Positions 12,007 through 22,247 of a DNA stretch of 64,000 bases are shown here, piece after piece. Source of the stretch: Tilletia caries (lineage: Eukaryota > Basidiomycota > Exobasidiomycetes > Tilletiales > Tilletiaceae); the NCBI GenBank assembly GCA_032718865.1, contig JALUTQ010000045.1, positions 1,178,001-1,242,000 on the forward strand, read 5' to 3'. Position 1 is the first letter of the stretch, and each line of letters opens with the position of its first letter. The translations under genes were made by a program, and so were the position numbers. The notes under the pieces were generated by a model. The model had not been told where the DNA came from and made no database searches. It was given only the letters and a program-made list of their open reading frames with translations.

Positions 12007-13112
12007 CTACGCCAAGGGATGGGCCTCAGTGTCGAACGAAGGAGAATCAACAGCCCGCTCGCCGTGAGGGACGCCCTCCGTCGTGGGGGCAAGAAGAATG
12101 ACGGGGCCGTCATTCGATCCGCTTCGAGGAAGCCACACGGGGTGGCCGTTCTTTTTGGGGGTTTCAGTAGGAATCTTGCTCTCCATCACCATGTCCGACT
12201 TGCAGTTCGGATCGCTGTCCAGCTCGGGGTCGAAGTTGACGTGGCTGGGGTCTTGGTCTTCCTTGACGTCGGAAGAGGACTTCTTGTGAGCAGCCTGGTT
12301 GGGGTCTTGGTATTTCTCGAAGTCCGAAGAGGACCTCTCGCCATCAGCGTAGCCTGCTTCTTTGACTATGATAATGATCGGGCGGCGGCTTTCGTCCCAG
12401 CTGGCCCCCGAGTGGTAAAAGTGCCGTGCAGTGAGACCGGCAGCTCCAGGGTTGGCAAGGAGAATGATCGGAACCTTGCCGTCCGCGTCGCGCGTGATCA
12501 ATGACTCGTCGAAGTCGCGTGATGAAAGACCCTCGGCGCCTGGGTTGGCGAGAAGAATGATCGGAACGTTGCCGTTGGCGTCGCGGCCAGCCAAAGCCTC
12601 CTCGAAGTCGCGTGCATGGAGACCGGCAGCCTCATGGTTGGCGAGAAGGGCCTCGGGGTTGGCGAGGAGAATGATCGGAGCCTTGCCGTTGGTGTCGCGG
12701 CCTGCCAAAGCATCCTCGATATCGCGTGCATGGAGACCGGCAGCCTCATGGTTGGCGAGGAGATCACCAGGGTTGGCGAGAAGAATGATCGGAACGTTGC
12801 CGTTGGCGTCGCGGCCAGCCAAAGCCTCCTCGAAGTCGCGCGCATGGAGACCGACAGCCTCCTCGTGAGCAAGGAGCGCCTCGGGGCTGGCGAGGAGGAA
12901 GATCGGAGCCTTGCCACTGGCGTCGCGGGCTTGGGGAGCATCAGCACTGGGAGCGGGACGCGAGACGGGCTGTAGCGGAGAAGACAGGAATCATCAGTGT
13001 TCTGAACTTCAACCACCGCAGGGAAAGTGGAGCCATCAGGACTCACAGCAGCGGAAACCGAGGCGGCGGCGGCAGCGAGAGCAAGAGCGAGGGTAGCGGT
13101 GACAGTCTTCAT
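12007..13112 (-). CDS. Secreted tandem-repeat protein, function unknown
   Basis: Exons 13112-13047 and 12969-12007 give 342 aa. Exon 1 encodes a signal peptide (MKTVTATLALALAAAAASVS). The mature part begins with five tandem units starting at 12927, 12813, 12699, 12585 and 12492. The first three are 38 residues and the next two 31. Each opens with RD(A/T)xGK or RD(A/T)xGN, followed by a hydrophobic core of the type VPIILLANPG, then GLHARDFEEALAG. Two diverged cores follow (PIIIIV and PVILLA), separated by an acidic Ser/Asp-rich stretch. Bases are nearly identical between units, so the duplication is recent or homogenised. Every unit has single Arg-Asp junctions, but regular Lys-Arg Kex2 sites are absent. 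The architecture resembles fungal repeat-type secreted precursors (RiPP/dikaritin or repellent-like), but no specific family is recognised. A TATA box lies 183 nt upstream. Confidence 0.82.
12400..12927 (-). repeat. Five coding tandem repeats (114/114/114/93/93 bp)
   Basis: These are in-frame repeats inside the secreted protein gene. Units 2 and 4 are almost identical at base level around the RDANGNVPIILLANPG core, as are units 1 and 3 in the flanking GLHARDFEEALAG block. Confidence 0.9.
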
Positions 13113-13294
13113 GGTGATGGAAGGAAGGTGTGGGGGAGTGTTGGTTGGTGTGTGTGTGTGGGTTAAGATGTTTGTGGAAGAAGATTGTGAATGTGTCAAG
13201 ACCAGCTCGACGAAAACAAGAGAAGAAGATGTGAGGTGAAGAAGATGTGTGTGTTGGAGAGAAGAGAGGGAATGGGAGGCAGTCAGCAGGCTTC

Positions 13295-13302
13295 CTTTTA
13301 TA
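13295..13302 (-). promoter_or_regulatory. TATA box of the secreted repeat protein gene
   Basis: TATAAAAG on the minus strand, 183 nt upstream of the start codon. This strong match suggests a highly expressed or regulated promoter. Confidence 0.6.
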
Positions 13303-13714
13303 CGTCAGTCCAGGCCCACCGCCGGAGAGGGCGCGAGTTCGGAGACGAAGGGCGAAGCTGGAAATGAGAAAAGTAAGCCCCGTCGCTGTCCAAATGGTAC
13401 AGCCACTACTCTGAACGCTGTGTCGCTGGCGCACGCAAAAACTCCGGAGCCTCATATGCACCCCCTCCACGTCGAGACTGCCGTCCGCCAGCGCACCGTT
13501 TCCCACTTCCGCCTCGCCGTGCTGGCAGTCCGCCAGCCGACCGTTTGCCACTTCCGCCTCGCCTTGCTGGCAGAACAGCATTGCCATCTCATATCTCATA
13601 TCCCGAGTTGAGAAGGTGACTTTGATCTCGTTTAATTTTGGGGGTGTAACCTCGTTCATGTGGCGGCCAGCCTTCGGCCATCGGAGCGGGAATTGCAAAG
13701 GATGGTGCATTTGT
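13303..13714. other. Intergenic region with a short repeated block
   Basis: Between about 13470 and 13570 a roughly 38-bp block containing CCACTTCCGCCTCGCC is present twice in tandem. The repeated units read GTCCGCCAGC..ACCGTTT. No gene is apparent. Confidence 0.5.
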
Positions 13715-16523
13715 TCAGTGCATCAAACTGAGCCATCTCGAGAGAAGCGCCAGCGCATTCCGCGCCTGCTCCGCTCGGTCCCCTGCTCCGGCTGCCACGA
13801 GACCGCCGACTGTGGACCCGCTGTTCGAGGCAGCGTACATCCCCAGAACCACACCGGCCACGCCCAACGCCGCAATCGTGACCGTCGTCGTCTGTGCAGC
13901 GAGGGACGGCTGCTCGCCCTTGTGGGAAGCCCGGACGGAGGTACGGGTTCGCATCCGCGGACGGCGGGGCTTCTCGCCGTAGTCCTCCTCGTTGAGCGTC
14001 TTCTCGTCTGCTGCTCCCAGAGGTTTCGTCGCCGCTGGCAGCTCAGGCCGAACAATGAGCAGGCTGTCTGCTGGTTCAGGGCCGTCGGGTTGGACCTCGT
14101 TGCAATCAACTCGCATGATGTACTCGGCCCGCTCGTCCGCCTGGTCCCACTTGCGATCCCTCTGTTGTCGCGTTGATGATTCCTGGTCCGAGGTGAGGGT
14201 GCCGTTCTCCGGGTTTCCAAGACGTTGCTGTGCAACCGTAGCCAGCCACGTCTGCAGCACGCTCCCAGGGCCCATGATGCCGTCGAAAGCCTCGTCTCGG
14301 GTGTCGCCAGCCGCTAGCCCCAGACCATGTCGCTCCATCAAATCCGCGGCTTGACGCAACAATCTGGAGATGGGGATCGCGTCATAGCTGCCTTTGGAAG
14401 ATTGCGATTGTCGCGTTTTACGACCCTTGCCGTCAGCGTCCCCGCCACCGCTCGAGATCGAATTGCTGAGCGCAGTAGCCGACGCATCCGCCGGACCGAA
14501 AACGTCAGGATCGTCGTATAGACTGTCGTCACCGACCGCATCCGCAAACTGATCGTCCCCTCTGCGATCTTCATATTCCTCCTCCTCTTCGACGACCGCA
14601 GCCGCTTCCTCATCCAGCTTGAACGACGGAAGGGCAGCCAATGCTTGATGTAATCGCATCTCGGCCTCGAACTCGTCTTCGTCATTTCTTGCGCTTCCGG
14701 CCGCTTGCGCAGTGTCCTTGTTCAGTTGCATGATCTGGAGCAGGCGTATTCACTGGTCAGTTTCGGTTCTCTCGACGTGGCAAACTTGGGTTAAGCACGT
14801 ACCGCTATGCATAGGTAGAGCGTGCTGACTGGGCCATAAACCAGGACGAAGTCGAGGACGCGTTGCGCCAGCGCAAGGTCGGGCAGGGAATGTGTGAGTA
14901 AGGTGATGAGCCAAGGGAGCGCAAAGTATGGCAACGGAAAGGCTCTTCAAAGACAGGAGGAGAAGCGTAAGGTGGTGAGTTGATGCGCCATCGGAATCAC
15001 ACTGCATCTTTCGCAACGACTCACCTCTGAACAATTGCCGCGAGCTCAGGATCGATCTTCTGCAGAAGCACGCTAAGCAGTCGAAGGTGCCCCATCACGG
15101 CGTCCAGATTCCGCGTCATGGCGTCCCGTAACCAATGGAGAGATAATCGTTCCGCAGCCAGGTGCAGTTCCGGCGGTATGCTCGGTATCGCAGCCACCGA
15201 GTCGGGTTCGTTTGTGTCGGGAAGCAGTGTGAGGAGAAGGACAGTCAGGACATCGTGGTAGCCTTGGTAATACGACAACGCCTTGCGCCTTTGGAGCACG
15301 CCCATGCATAGTGAGGAGAGCTGCCGCCTACGCGCTGCTAGGATGGAAGGGTCCTTGAGGGCTGCAAGCGAATTGTACGAGCGTGATCAGTTGCCGCAAT
15401 CCCAAATTTTGTGATGTACATATATAGCCCACGGAAATTGGCACTCACAGCCCTTGCGGAAGTTCAAGAAACTGCGGTTCACGTCCAGATCGACCTGATG
15501 GGCATCCCTGGGAGAAAGTCCGTCGGCCTCGCGCAGCATCTCTGCTATCCTGTCCACAGAACTTTTCGACTCTGCCACGGGTTCTTCCTTTGACCGCGGC
15601 TCTGCCTGTCCCTCGTTGCCCGACACATGAGCTTCAGCACCGCGGGTCTGGTCCTCAGGCTGCTTAAGGGTTGAAGTCGACGCGACGGGCGACTGCCCGG
15701 GTGACCCAGCAGTATTACGACTGGGGGACTGGTGCTGTTTGCGTGCTGGTGGTAGATTCGGTGCAGTGGGCTTCTTGGAGGCAGGGTCGCTCAGTGCATC
15801 AAAGCGGTTGACGCTGCGAGTTGGCCCAACAGTAGACTTCGGCGCTGGACTTGAAGCGCCGGCGCGTGAAACGTCCTGTGAAGCTGCTGTCTTGCTGAGC
15901 ACGTCGTCACGTTCCACCGGCGTGGACTGCTGACTTGTAGGCGGGACGCTTTGGCCATCGTGATCTTCTTGTTGCGACTGGGCCCTGGATCCTGCCCTTT
16001 TTCGTTTTGAAACTGTCTGCCATTCATCCGCAGAAGGAGCCATGGCTGTGGGCGGTTTCAGCTGGTTGGATGCAGTAGGAGCTGCATGCTGACTCTCGGT
16101 CGTGACGGAACCTGAGCCAAGGTCAGAATCTGGTCCACCACTGCAGTCCGAGTCGTAGGAGGACGAGTCCGAGGCGGCGAGAGTTCCGAACTGTATGGTA
16201 GGCAATCCGCTTCGGACTCCCTCGTCGGGAAGCGCGCCGTTTTCAGATGCGGCCACTGGAGAGTCCGGAGTCGCGCCTTGGTCGAGTGTGCCGGCTGATG
16301 GATTGCTGCCTGCCCTTTTGTATGCGTTGTAAGCTGGAGCTTGGACGCCGAGGAGCGCGTACCAGATGGCCCTTCGCTCTTCGGGGGAGCCCAAGCCTTG
16401 GGGCTCAAGGACTGCGGCGCGCAGTTTCCTGTGGAAGGCACGATAGAGGATGAGCAAGTCCTTGGAGCCTGGGATCATGCGCTCCAACACACAGGTCACT
16501 CACTGGATGTCGAGATCCTGCAT
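13715..16523 (-). CDS. GYP8: TBC-domain Rab GTPase-activating protein, Gyp8/TBC1D20 type
   Basis: Exons 16523-16504, 16428-15449, 15361-15025, 14944-14803 and 14734-13715 give 832 aa. The TBC domain starts with RRAIWYALLGV. It is interrupted by a Ser/Pro/Gln-rich insert of about 250 residues, then resumes with the arginine finger in VDLDVNR (near residue 320), the glutamine finger in SYYQGYHD (near residue 365) and the C-terminal TBC helices (WLITLLTHSLPD, VLDFVLVYGP). Both catalytic fingers are present, so GAP activity is expected. A hydrophobic segment near the C terminus (TVTIAALGVAGVVLGMYAA) would anchor it in a membrane, as in TBC1D20, which acts on Rab1/Ypt1 at the ER. The first exon is only 20 nt, and an additional upstream exon cannot be excluded, so the N terminus is the weakest part of the model. 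Confidence 0.88.
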
Positions 16524-17165
16524 CCTTTCTTGGTCCACCTTGCGTCAACGAAGCGCTAGATTCTGACGCGTCCTTGGAGGTGGACAGCGAGATTTGCTCT
16601 GGGTCACACCTGACAACGATGGCAGAAGACTTGTTCGCCGCAAGCGCACGCCCCTGTTCAAGTATTCCTTCGCCAGCGGAACCTGAGCAAGGCGGATGTC
16701 GAGGTGGTCCTCACTCACTGCCAATTGTTGTCTGTGGGGAACTATAAGAAGCGATCATCGGCTCGCACGTGGAAGACATCCACCTCGATGTTCGCATTTC
16801 ACCTGGGACCCTTCGTCCTGCCTTACTGTCGATGAGGTCGACGGGAGTCTCGATGGGAGCGCGCGAGCTGAGTCGTTGTCGTCGGTCACGGGTTGGCTTA
16901 CAATCTTCGTCGGAGGAGGAAATGAGATGGACCTCTCAGCACCTGGGCAAGGTGCAGGCTGACCTTCTCACAGGCTCATCTTCACTTCCTGACCTGCGCA
17001 ATCCCTGTATAGCTGGCTCATCGCTGACTGCTCTTATCGATATGCCCTGCAGAACGTACAAAATGAGGTCCCATTGCCCCTTCCACCTCTTCCTCCTCTC
17101 TTCTAGCAGGTCCCGTCCTTCCATCTCGCCCTACATCGCTCCTTTTCCTCAGCTCCGGATCCAAC
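16524..17165. other. Divergent promoter region between the TBC and PARP-fold genes
   Basis: This is about 640 bp between two divergently transcribed genes. No separate gene was seen. A possible extra 5' exon of the TBC gene could lie at 16524-16620. Confidence 0.4.
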
Positions 17166-18545
17166 ATGGACGGGACCGCTGTCGCTCTGAAGGCGCCCGC
17201 CTCAGATGGCCTCGGGCCCCTCTGCGCCAAGTGCTCCATCCGGCCGCGATACCTCGATCCAGGCACCAACCGTTTGCATGCCTTCTGTGGCCGAACATGC
17301 GCCTCCAAGGCTGCTCTCAAGAACCCATCCTGTCTTTTCTGTTCGAAGGCGCCAAAGTGCTTCGCACCGGGTTCCAACAAGGTCGTGCTCGATTACTGCT
17401 CGAAACAGTGCCAGCAGGCGGCTTTCAACAAGGGCCCCTGTCTCCTTCCCATCCCGCCCAGCGATCCCAAGTACGAGAGCGTGAGGAAGCAGTTCAATGC
17501 GACCTCGACAGCGACGGTCCATTGTATTTATCAGGTAAGTCCCAAGGAAAACGCGAGGCTGTGCTTGGTCTAACCTTCAAAACTTTCCCAAAGATTGTCG
17601 CATCACTGGCGGTGCAGCGCGCTTACAGGACCTACCGGTGAGTCTTGCACAAAACAGACTGCCTACGAGCTACGATAGAGGATCTCATCGTCGACGCCCA
17701 TCTTCGTGGGTAGAGATGCGGTTGCTAAACGCAATAATGGGAAGGCTAACGAGGAACGACGCTTTCGTGAGTTCGAACTGCCCTCACTGTGCCCTCTGCT
17801 CGGCAATCTTTAACTGACAGATGGGTTACCGACTTTCGACCTTAGATGGAACTGTGAGTGAGCTCCAGGCTCCAGGCGATCCTACCAGAAACGAATGGCT
17901 GACCACTTTTTTTGGGGGAAATCATCAGGTCCGAACCTGCACTCTTGGTATTGCAGGAAACACTGCCTTCTGCAACAGTTCTCAGTGCAGACTCTGCCTC
18001 ATTCTGAAGGGAGGCTTTAAATATCCGTCACCCTTCACAAACTCGAACGGACTGGTGAGTAAGTGCCTCTTCTCTACGCTCCTAAAGGTATGTCCCTCTT
18101 ATCAGCTTAAATATACTCGACTCAGTTCTTTGCAGTAGACTCCAAGTACTCGGTCACATACAGCAGTCGCGGCCAAGTATTGGGGGCACAGAAGGCCATG
18201 ATCCTTGCACGCATCGCGGAAGATCAGCAGGTAAGCAGCGTTCTCTTCTTGTTCGATGCACACATTCTGGAATTCACGATGCCAATCTCTGCCAATTCTC
18301 AGGGAGGCGATTGCACCTTGCCCCAAGGTGAGTGGCCGCCATCACGATACTGACTCTTGACGAGATGATGTGCTGATCACCGCTCTCCCCTTTTCCTTCC
18401 TTCAGCGAACCACCGTGTGTTCCAGACAGGAGACGCTGCGATTCCTGCGTACCTGTAAGTGCCCAATCCACTTCTACCACTCGCCAGGTTTGGATGTCGC
18501 TGAACCGCCTTCCCTCTCTACCCCACCAGGATCATGTTCTCATGA
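17166..18545 (+). CDS. PARP-fold protein with N-terminal Cys-rich domain; nine exons, 8-nt microexon
   Basis: Exons 17166-17534, 17594-17637, 17714-17766, 17846-17853, 17929-18054, 18126-18230, 18303-18327, 18406-18454 and 18530-18545 give 264 aa. The N terminus has two treble-clef-like Cys clusters (CAKCSIRP, FCGRTCA, CLFCSKAPKC, YCSKQC). This is followed by a PARP-like catalytic domain: AYRTYRDAVAKR, NEERRF joined to HGT, RTCTLG, FCNSSQCRLCLI, then GLFFAVDSKYS and AAIPAYLIMFS at the end. This order is that of a fungal PARP-like family. The HGT motif, which binds the NAD nicotinamide, is encoded by exon 3's last base plus the 8-nt exon 4. The usual GIYF tyrosine is Phe here, and the glutamate expected near the C terminus is not evident (NHRVFQ), so mono- or poly-ADP-ribosylation activity may be altered. 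All eight introns are GT-AG with G at donor position 5. Confidence 0.78.
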
Positions 18546-18710
18546 GAGCGTCTCCTCGATCAGCAAGGGGGAATTGCCAACATGCGCCACCGTACCGGGC
18601 TGGGGCCTGAGACTATAGGACACTTGTAATCAACTGGCCTTCTGGCACTGCCTTGCATGCATGCCTGCTGTCACCCCTCACCAGGCTACGGTCAGCTCTC
18701 CGCTCGAAGG

Positions 18711-18720
18711 CATAGCATGG
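18711..18720 (+). repeat. Left 10-bp target site duplication of the MITE
   Basis: CATAGCATGG directly abuts the left inverted repeat and is repeated exactly at 19250-19259. Confidence 0.85.
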
Positions 18721-19249
18721 TAGTCTGGTCACACCAGACCGCGCTGTGCGCGGTCTGGCTCCACTCGACGAAATTTGAGTGACACCTCCCGCAAAATTTC
18801 CTTTTTGCATCCAACCAACGCACACTTCCATGCCTCACAGCACCTTTACTCATCAACCAATGTCAGAACAAAGTCATCGGCCTTGTGAGGGTTACACCCA
18901 AAGTACACAGTCCAGGTGTTATTTTGGTATTCCGGCACTTCCCATGGTCGTAGCTGACGCTTCTGTCAACCGCATTTCTGGTCTCTTCCTTTATCTGCTA
19001 CCTCAGCCCTTTTTTCCACTCCTCTGCATAGCAACAGCCTTGCTCAGTCAGTCGAAGGGAGTTTTGAGTGAGTGAGGGCCCGTGCGCGAGCCCTCTGGAA
19101 GCGCGAGATGGGCGACGAAATGAGGTAGACAACTTTGGCTCTGAGTGAGGGAGGTGCCCAATGAAATCGAGTCGAGTGGTGCCAGACCGTCTCCACGGGA
19201 TCTTGTGTCCTCTCATCACGTGCGTCGACGGTCTGGTGTGACCAGACTA
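18721..19249. mobile_element. 529-bp MITE, Mutator-like, with 20-bp perfect terminal inverted repeats
   Basis: The ends are exact inverted copies: TAGTCTGGTCACACCAGACC at 18721-18740, with its reverse complement at 19230-19249. Further in, an imperfect second inverted block (CGGTCTGG, then CCACTCGAC) is shared by both ends. Each 20-bp end is itself nearly palindromic (GTCTGGT/ACCAGAC) and could form a hairpin. The element is flanked by a perfect 10-bp duplication, a length typical of Mutator-like transposons (8-11 bp). No transposase or captured gene is visible inside. It lies 88 bp upstream of the first ATG of the SGNH-like gene, so it probably forms part of that promoter. Its terminal TAGTCT is shared with the element at 57298-58606. 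Confidence 0.88.
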
Positions 19250-19259
19250 CATAGCATGG
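19250..19259 (+). repeat. Right 10-bp target site duplication of the MITE
   Basis: CATAGCATGG, identical to 18711-18720. Confidence 0.85.
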
Positions 19260-19336
19260 AGCTGATGAGCGCGGCCGATTGATTCGTTTAGCACTTCTCT
19301 AGAATAAGCCTGAGAAAATGGCAGGAAGAAAGGTGG

Positions 19337-21082
19337 ATGGCGAGCACGGTGGCCTCAGGCCTCAGCTCGAGCATGGTTGCGCATCTGACTGGCTCACAAC
19401 CACAACCATCTGAAGGCAGCCAGCCAGCCGCACGCGCGATGCCGTCGAACCAGTACCCCCGGACGCTGACCCGCCCAAAGCGCAGCCCGCACCAGTCGCT
19501 CGAGCGCTCCGACCCCTTCGTCCAGACCTTCCACCGCTTCATCACAAACTTCTCCTGGCTCGCGATCGCCGTGACCGTGCTCTGCTCGCTCTCCGATGAC
19601 CTCTTAGGAGATTCGCGCACCTACGGCGGTAAAGCGGCACAGATGGTCCCGGACTCGCTCGCGGGCCTGGCCTCGATCCATAAGACGCTGCCGAAACCGG
19701 CGTGCAACCCGTTCGCGCTGCCCGGCTTCGTCGCTAGCTCGTCCGGCTCGCTTGCGACGTGGCAGCTGTTCTCGACCTCGTGTCAGCCCTCGCGCTTCCT
19801 TCCCTCCATTCGCGCAGCCCTCGGTCGTCCAAGTAGCACCAGCGAAGGCTCCGTACCTGTCCTGTCCGAGTCCCAGCTCAGCGGTGTCGTCGCCAACCGG
19901 TCCGTGCTCATCCTGGGCGATGCCGTCGATGTCGGTCTGGTCTCCCACTTCTGCCGGCTCGTACAGGACAGCGCCCTTGTCAAGGTCGACAAGAAACATC
20001 CGTGGGGGGACGCGCTGACCAAGGTGCCGCAGAATCACGTCTGGCCTAACACAGCGCCGATCAAGGTCACCGGCCCTTCACACCAGCACGAAGACCCGGA
20101 CGCCGTGCTTGCGCAGTACTGCTACGTGCCCCACTTTGACCTGCTGGTGACAGTGGTGCCCACCTACGGAGCCGACTATCACGACGCCTTCCACGAGATG
20201 AAGTCCTACCACTCCCCCGGCAAGTACGAGCACCGTCTCTCCGACTTGGTCGTACCCTACCTCACCGAGGCTTCCAAGCCATCCACCTCATGGAGCACCC
20301 ACGACCTTCCCAAACCTCGTCAATCGTTCACTCCAGACCTGACCATCGTCTCCTCGACATTCTACGACCTCGCCCTCTTCGCGCTCGAGGACATCAGCAA
20401 CAAGGGCTCCCTCATCAACGACCTCACCGAAAACCGCATCACCGAGTGGCGCGGACGGCACGTCGAGATGCTCGCAGAGACTAACAGGAAGCTGAAGATC
20501 CACAGTGGGAAAAAGGGCGGACGCGGCTTGGCCTGGCGCAACCTGCACATCCCGAACCAGGGCGTCGAAGGCGGCGCGGCCGCCACCGTGGACTGGTTCC
20601 TCGGCTCCGCAGAAAACAAGAATCATCCGCTGTTCCACGTGAACCGGATTGCGCAGCTGAACGCGGCGTGGAAGTCGGTGGTCTCCCCACCGGAGGGAGT
20701 GCGGGATGCGAACGAGGTCATCAAGGGATCATCGCAAGATCGCAGTGCGAAGCTGCCCCATGTCCGCGGCATGAACATTGCCGATGTCCTCCTTGGTACG
20801 TCTTGCCATTTACTGTCTTTCCCGTTGCGATTGAATCCTCGTTATCGTTCGCTAACCTGAAATTGACCATTTGCTACCACCCCACAGGCCAGGACCACAA
20901 TCAGCAAGATAGACTGGTTCCGGGACTGAGTCCCGGCGGAGCGTGAGTTGGATGTCTCCGCATCTATAGTTTTCACCATGCTTCTTGGATCTGACAACTT
21001 TCCTGGTCATCTCTTTGACGCCCACAGATTATTTGCAGAGATGCTGCTCTTCGAGCTGTGGTCTGCCGTCACAAACGAATGA
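19337..21082 (+). CDS. Membrane-anchored SGNH/PC-esterase-like protein, uncharacterised
   Basis: Exons 19337-20795, 20888-20942 and 21028-21082 give 522 aa. A signal-anchor helix (FSWLAIAVTVLCSLSDDLL) near residue 75 predicts type II topology with a large lumenal or extracellular domain. The motif SVLILGDAVDVGLVSHFC resembles block I of SGNH hydrolases, with GDA in place of GDS. Further on come AQYCYVPHFDLLVTVVPTYG, YHSPGKYEHRLSDLVVPYL and TIVSSTFYDLALFALEDI, a layout I associate with uncharacterised fungal relatives of cell-wall polysaccharide O-acetyl esterases. The nucleophile Ser of GDS is replaced by Ala, so catalysis is doubtful unless another Ser serves. A second in-frame ATG at 19439 (MPSNQYPRTL) is an equally good start. 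An out-of-frame ATG at 19318 could act as an upstream ORF. A MITE sits immediately upstream. Confidence 0.78.
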
Positions 21083-21323
21083 GGAAAATGGATAGCTAGC
21101 CGTCACGGACGTTCCCTCTCATAGAATGCATTTTACAGGACGTCTTCACGTTACACACTTCGTCCCAGGAAATGCGCGAGGAGAGTAGTGTCCAGGCCTA
21201 TGATCATATCGACGCCAGCGTGGATTGCATCGAAAAATACCATAACTGTACAAAGCGACGCAGGAGATAAGGAAGGCAACACAAGAGTCTGTCCAAGAGA
21301 AAGGAGGCGGTGTAGAAGAGTAC

Positions 21324-22235
21324 AGTCAAACAGGAAATGGTTGACCGTGGACCCCAAAAAAAAATTGCAGCTTCAAAGTTTCTTTTCGCAAACGCGACGC
21401 AATGAAAATGAGGCAGACCTGCCGATTTTGCTGCAGAGACCACGATCAATTGATGAGACCCTCCATTAATTGGCCCTGACATCAACAAACTGGATCATCA
21501 CGAGGCTTGAATTTCCGGATGAAAGACATCGCACAAGATTTTACGGAATGCTAGCGAATGTCCAGGATACCATCTCTGCCGAGTTTCGAGGTGTTTGAAG
21601 CAGTTGTGATGGTGTGAGGTGTTTGCGGTCAAGCTGTGCGATGGAAAGAGGAGGAAACTCCCTTATGTAACCGTTGCTGCGTACCACCAACAGCAACAAA
21701 ACTCAACGAGTTCTTCACCATTTTGTGCGATTCAACCTGGTAGTAGCAGCATGGTAGCTGATAATGCGCATGCTGAGCATTTCCCTAAGGTCTGTCTGGT
21801 GTTTGATGGCACTGTGTGCTACAGTTGTGGTGCAATTGCTTCTGTCTTTTCTTTTCCTCTTACCGTTCCCTGTCTGTCCTGTCACCGTTTCACTTCCATT
21901 TTGTCCCATTTCCCTCTCCCTCTCTCTGCCTTTGCCACTCGCTCAGCTCAGCTCTCTCTTTCCTGTATGATTCCTATACGCCTATACTCTCTCCATCGAA
22001 TTAGGTACTCTCTCGTCCTCACTGGGTACGCTGGGTAACTAGCGGTGGTGCGGTCGTTGAGAAAAAGAATCGCGTCACGCGCAAGTGAGGGCAAACACAG
22101 CGTCTGTCGCAAATGTGGTTGGTCTGGTGACCACACGGGAGTCACCGCAAAATTAGATTTGGCCTTTGCGAAATAAATCGGAGGGTGCTGTTGGAAATTA
22201 CGATGGTCAACCACGGTCAACCATTTCCTGTTTGA
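21324..22235. repeat. Inverted-repeat-bounded segment, probable degenerate transposon
   Basis: AGTCAAACAGGAAATGGTTG at 21324-21343 continues to about 21350 and recurs in inverted orientation, ending near 22237. Further in, both arms contain TTTCGCAAA at similar depth. The region between holds no convincing gene. No target duplication could be seen, so the element may be old, nested or truncated. Near 22118 a GGTCTGGTGACCACAC block resembles the ends of the MITE at 18721. Confidence 0.5.
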
Positions 22236-22247
22236 CTCATCGCGGAT

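Noticed and set aside
17638..17680. A 43-nt version of intron 2 in the PARP-fold gene, ending at AGAG
   Set aside because: It is in frame, but the 76-nt alternative ending at 17713 matches the local intron size and gives the family-like AYRTYRDAVAKR junction.
17821..17853. Longer exon 4 using the acceptor at 17820 in the PARP-fold gene
   Set aside because: It gives HGLPTFDLRWN in a frame that does not continue into RTCTLG; the 8-nt exon restores HGT and the frame.
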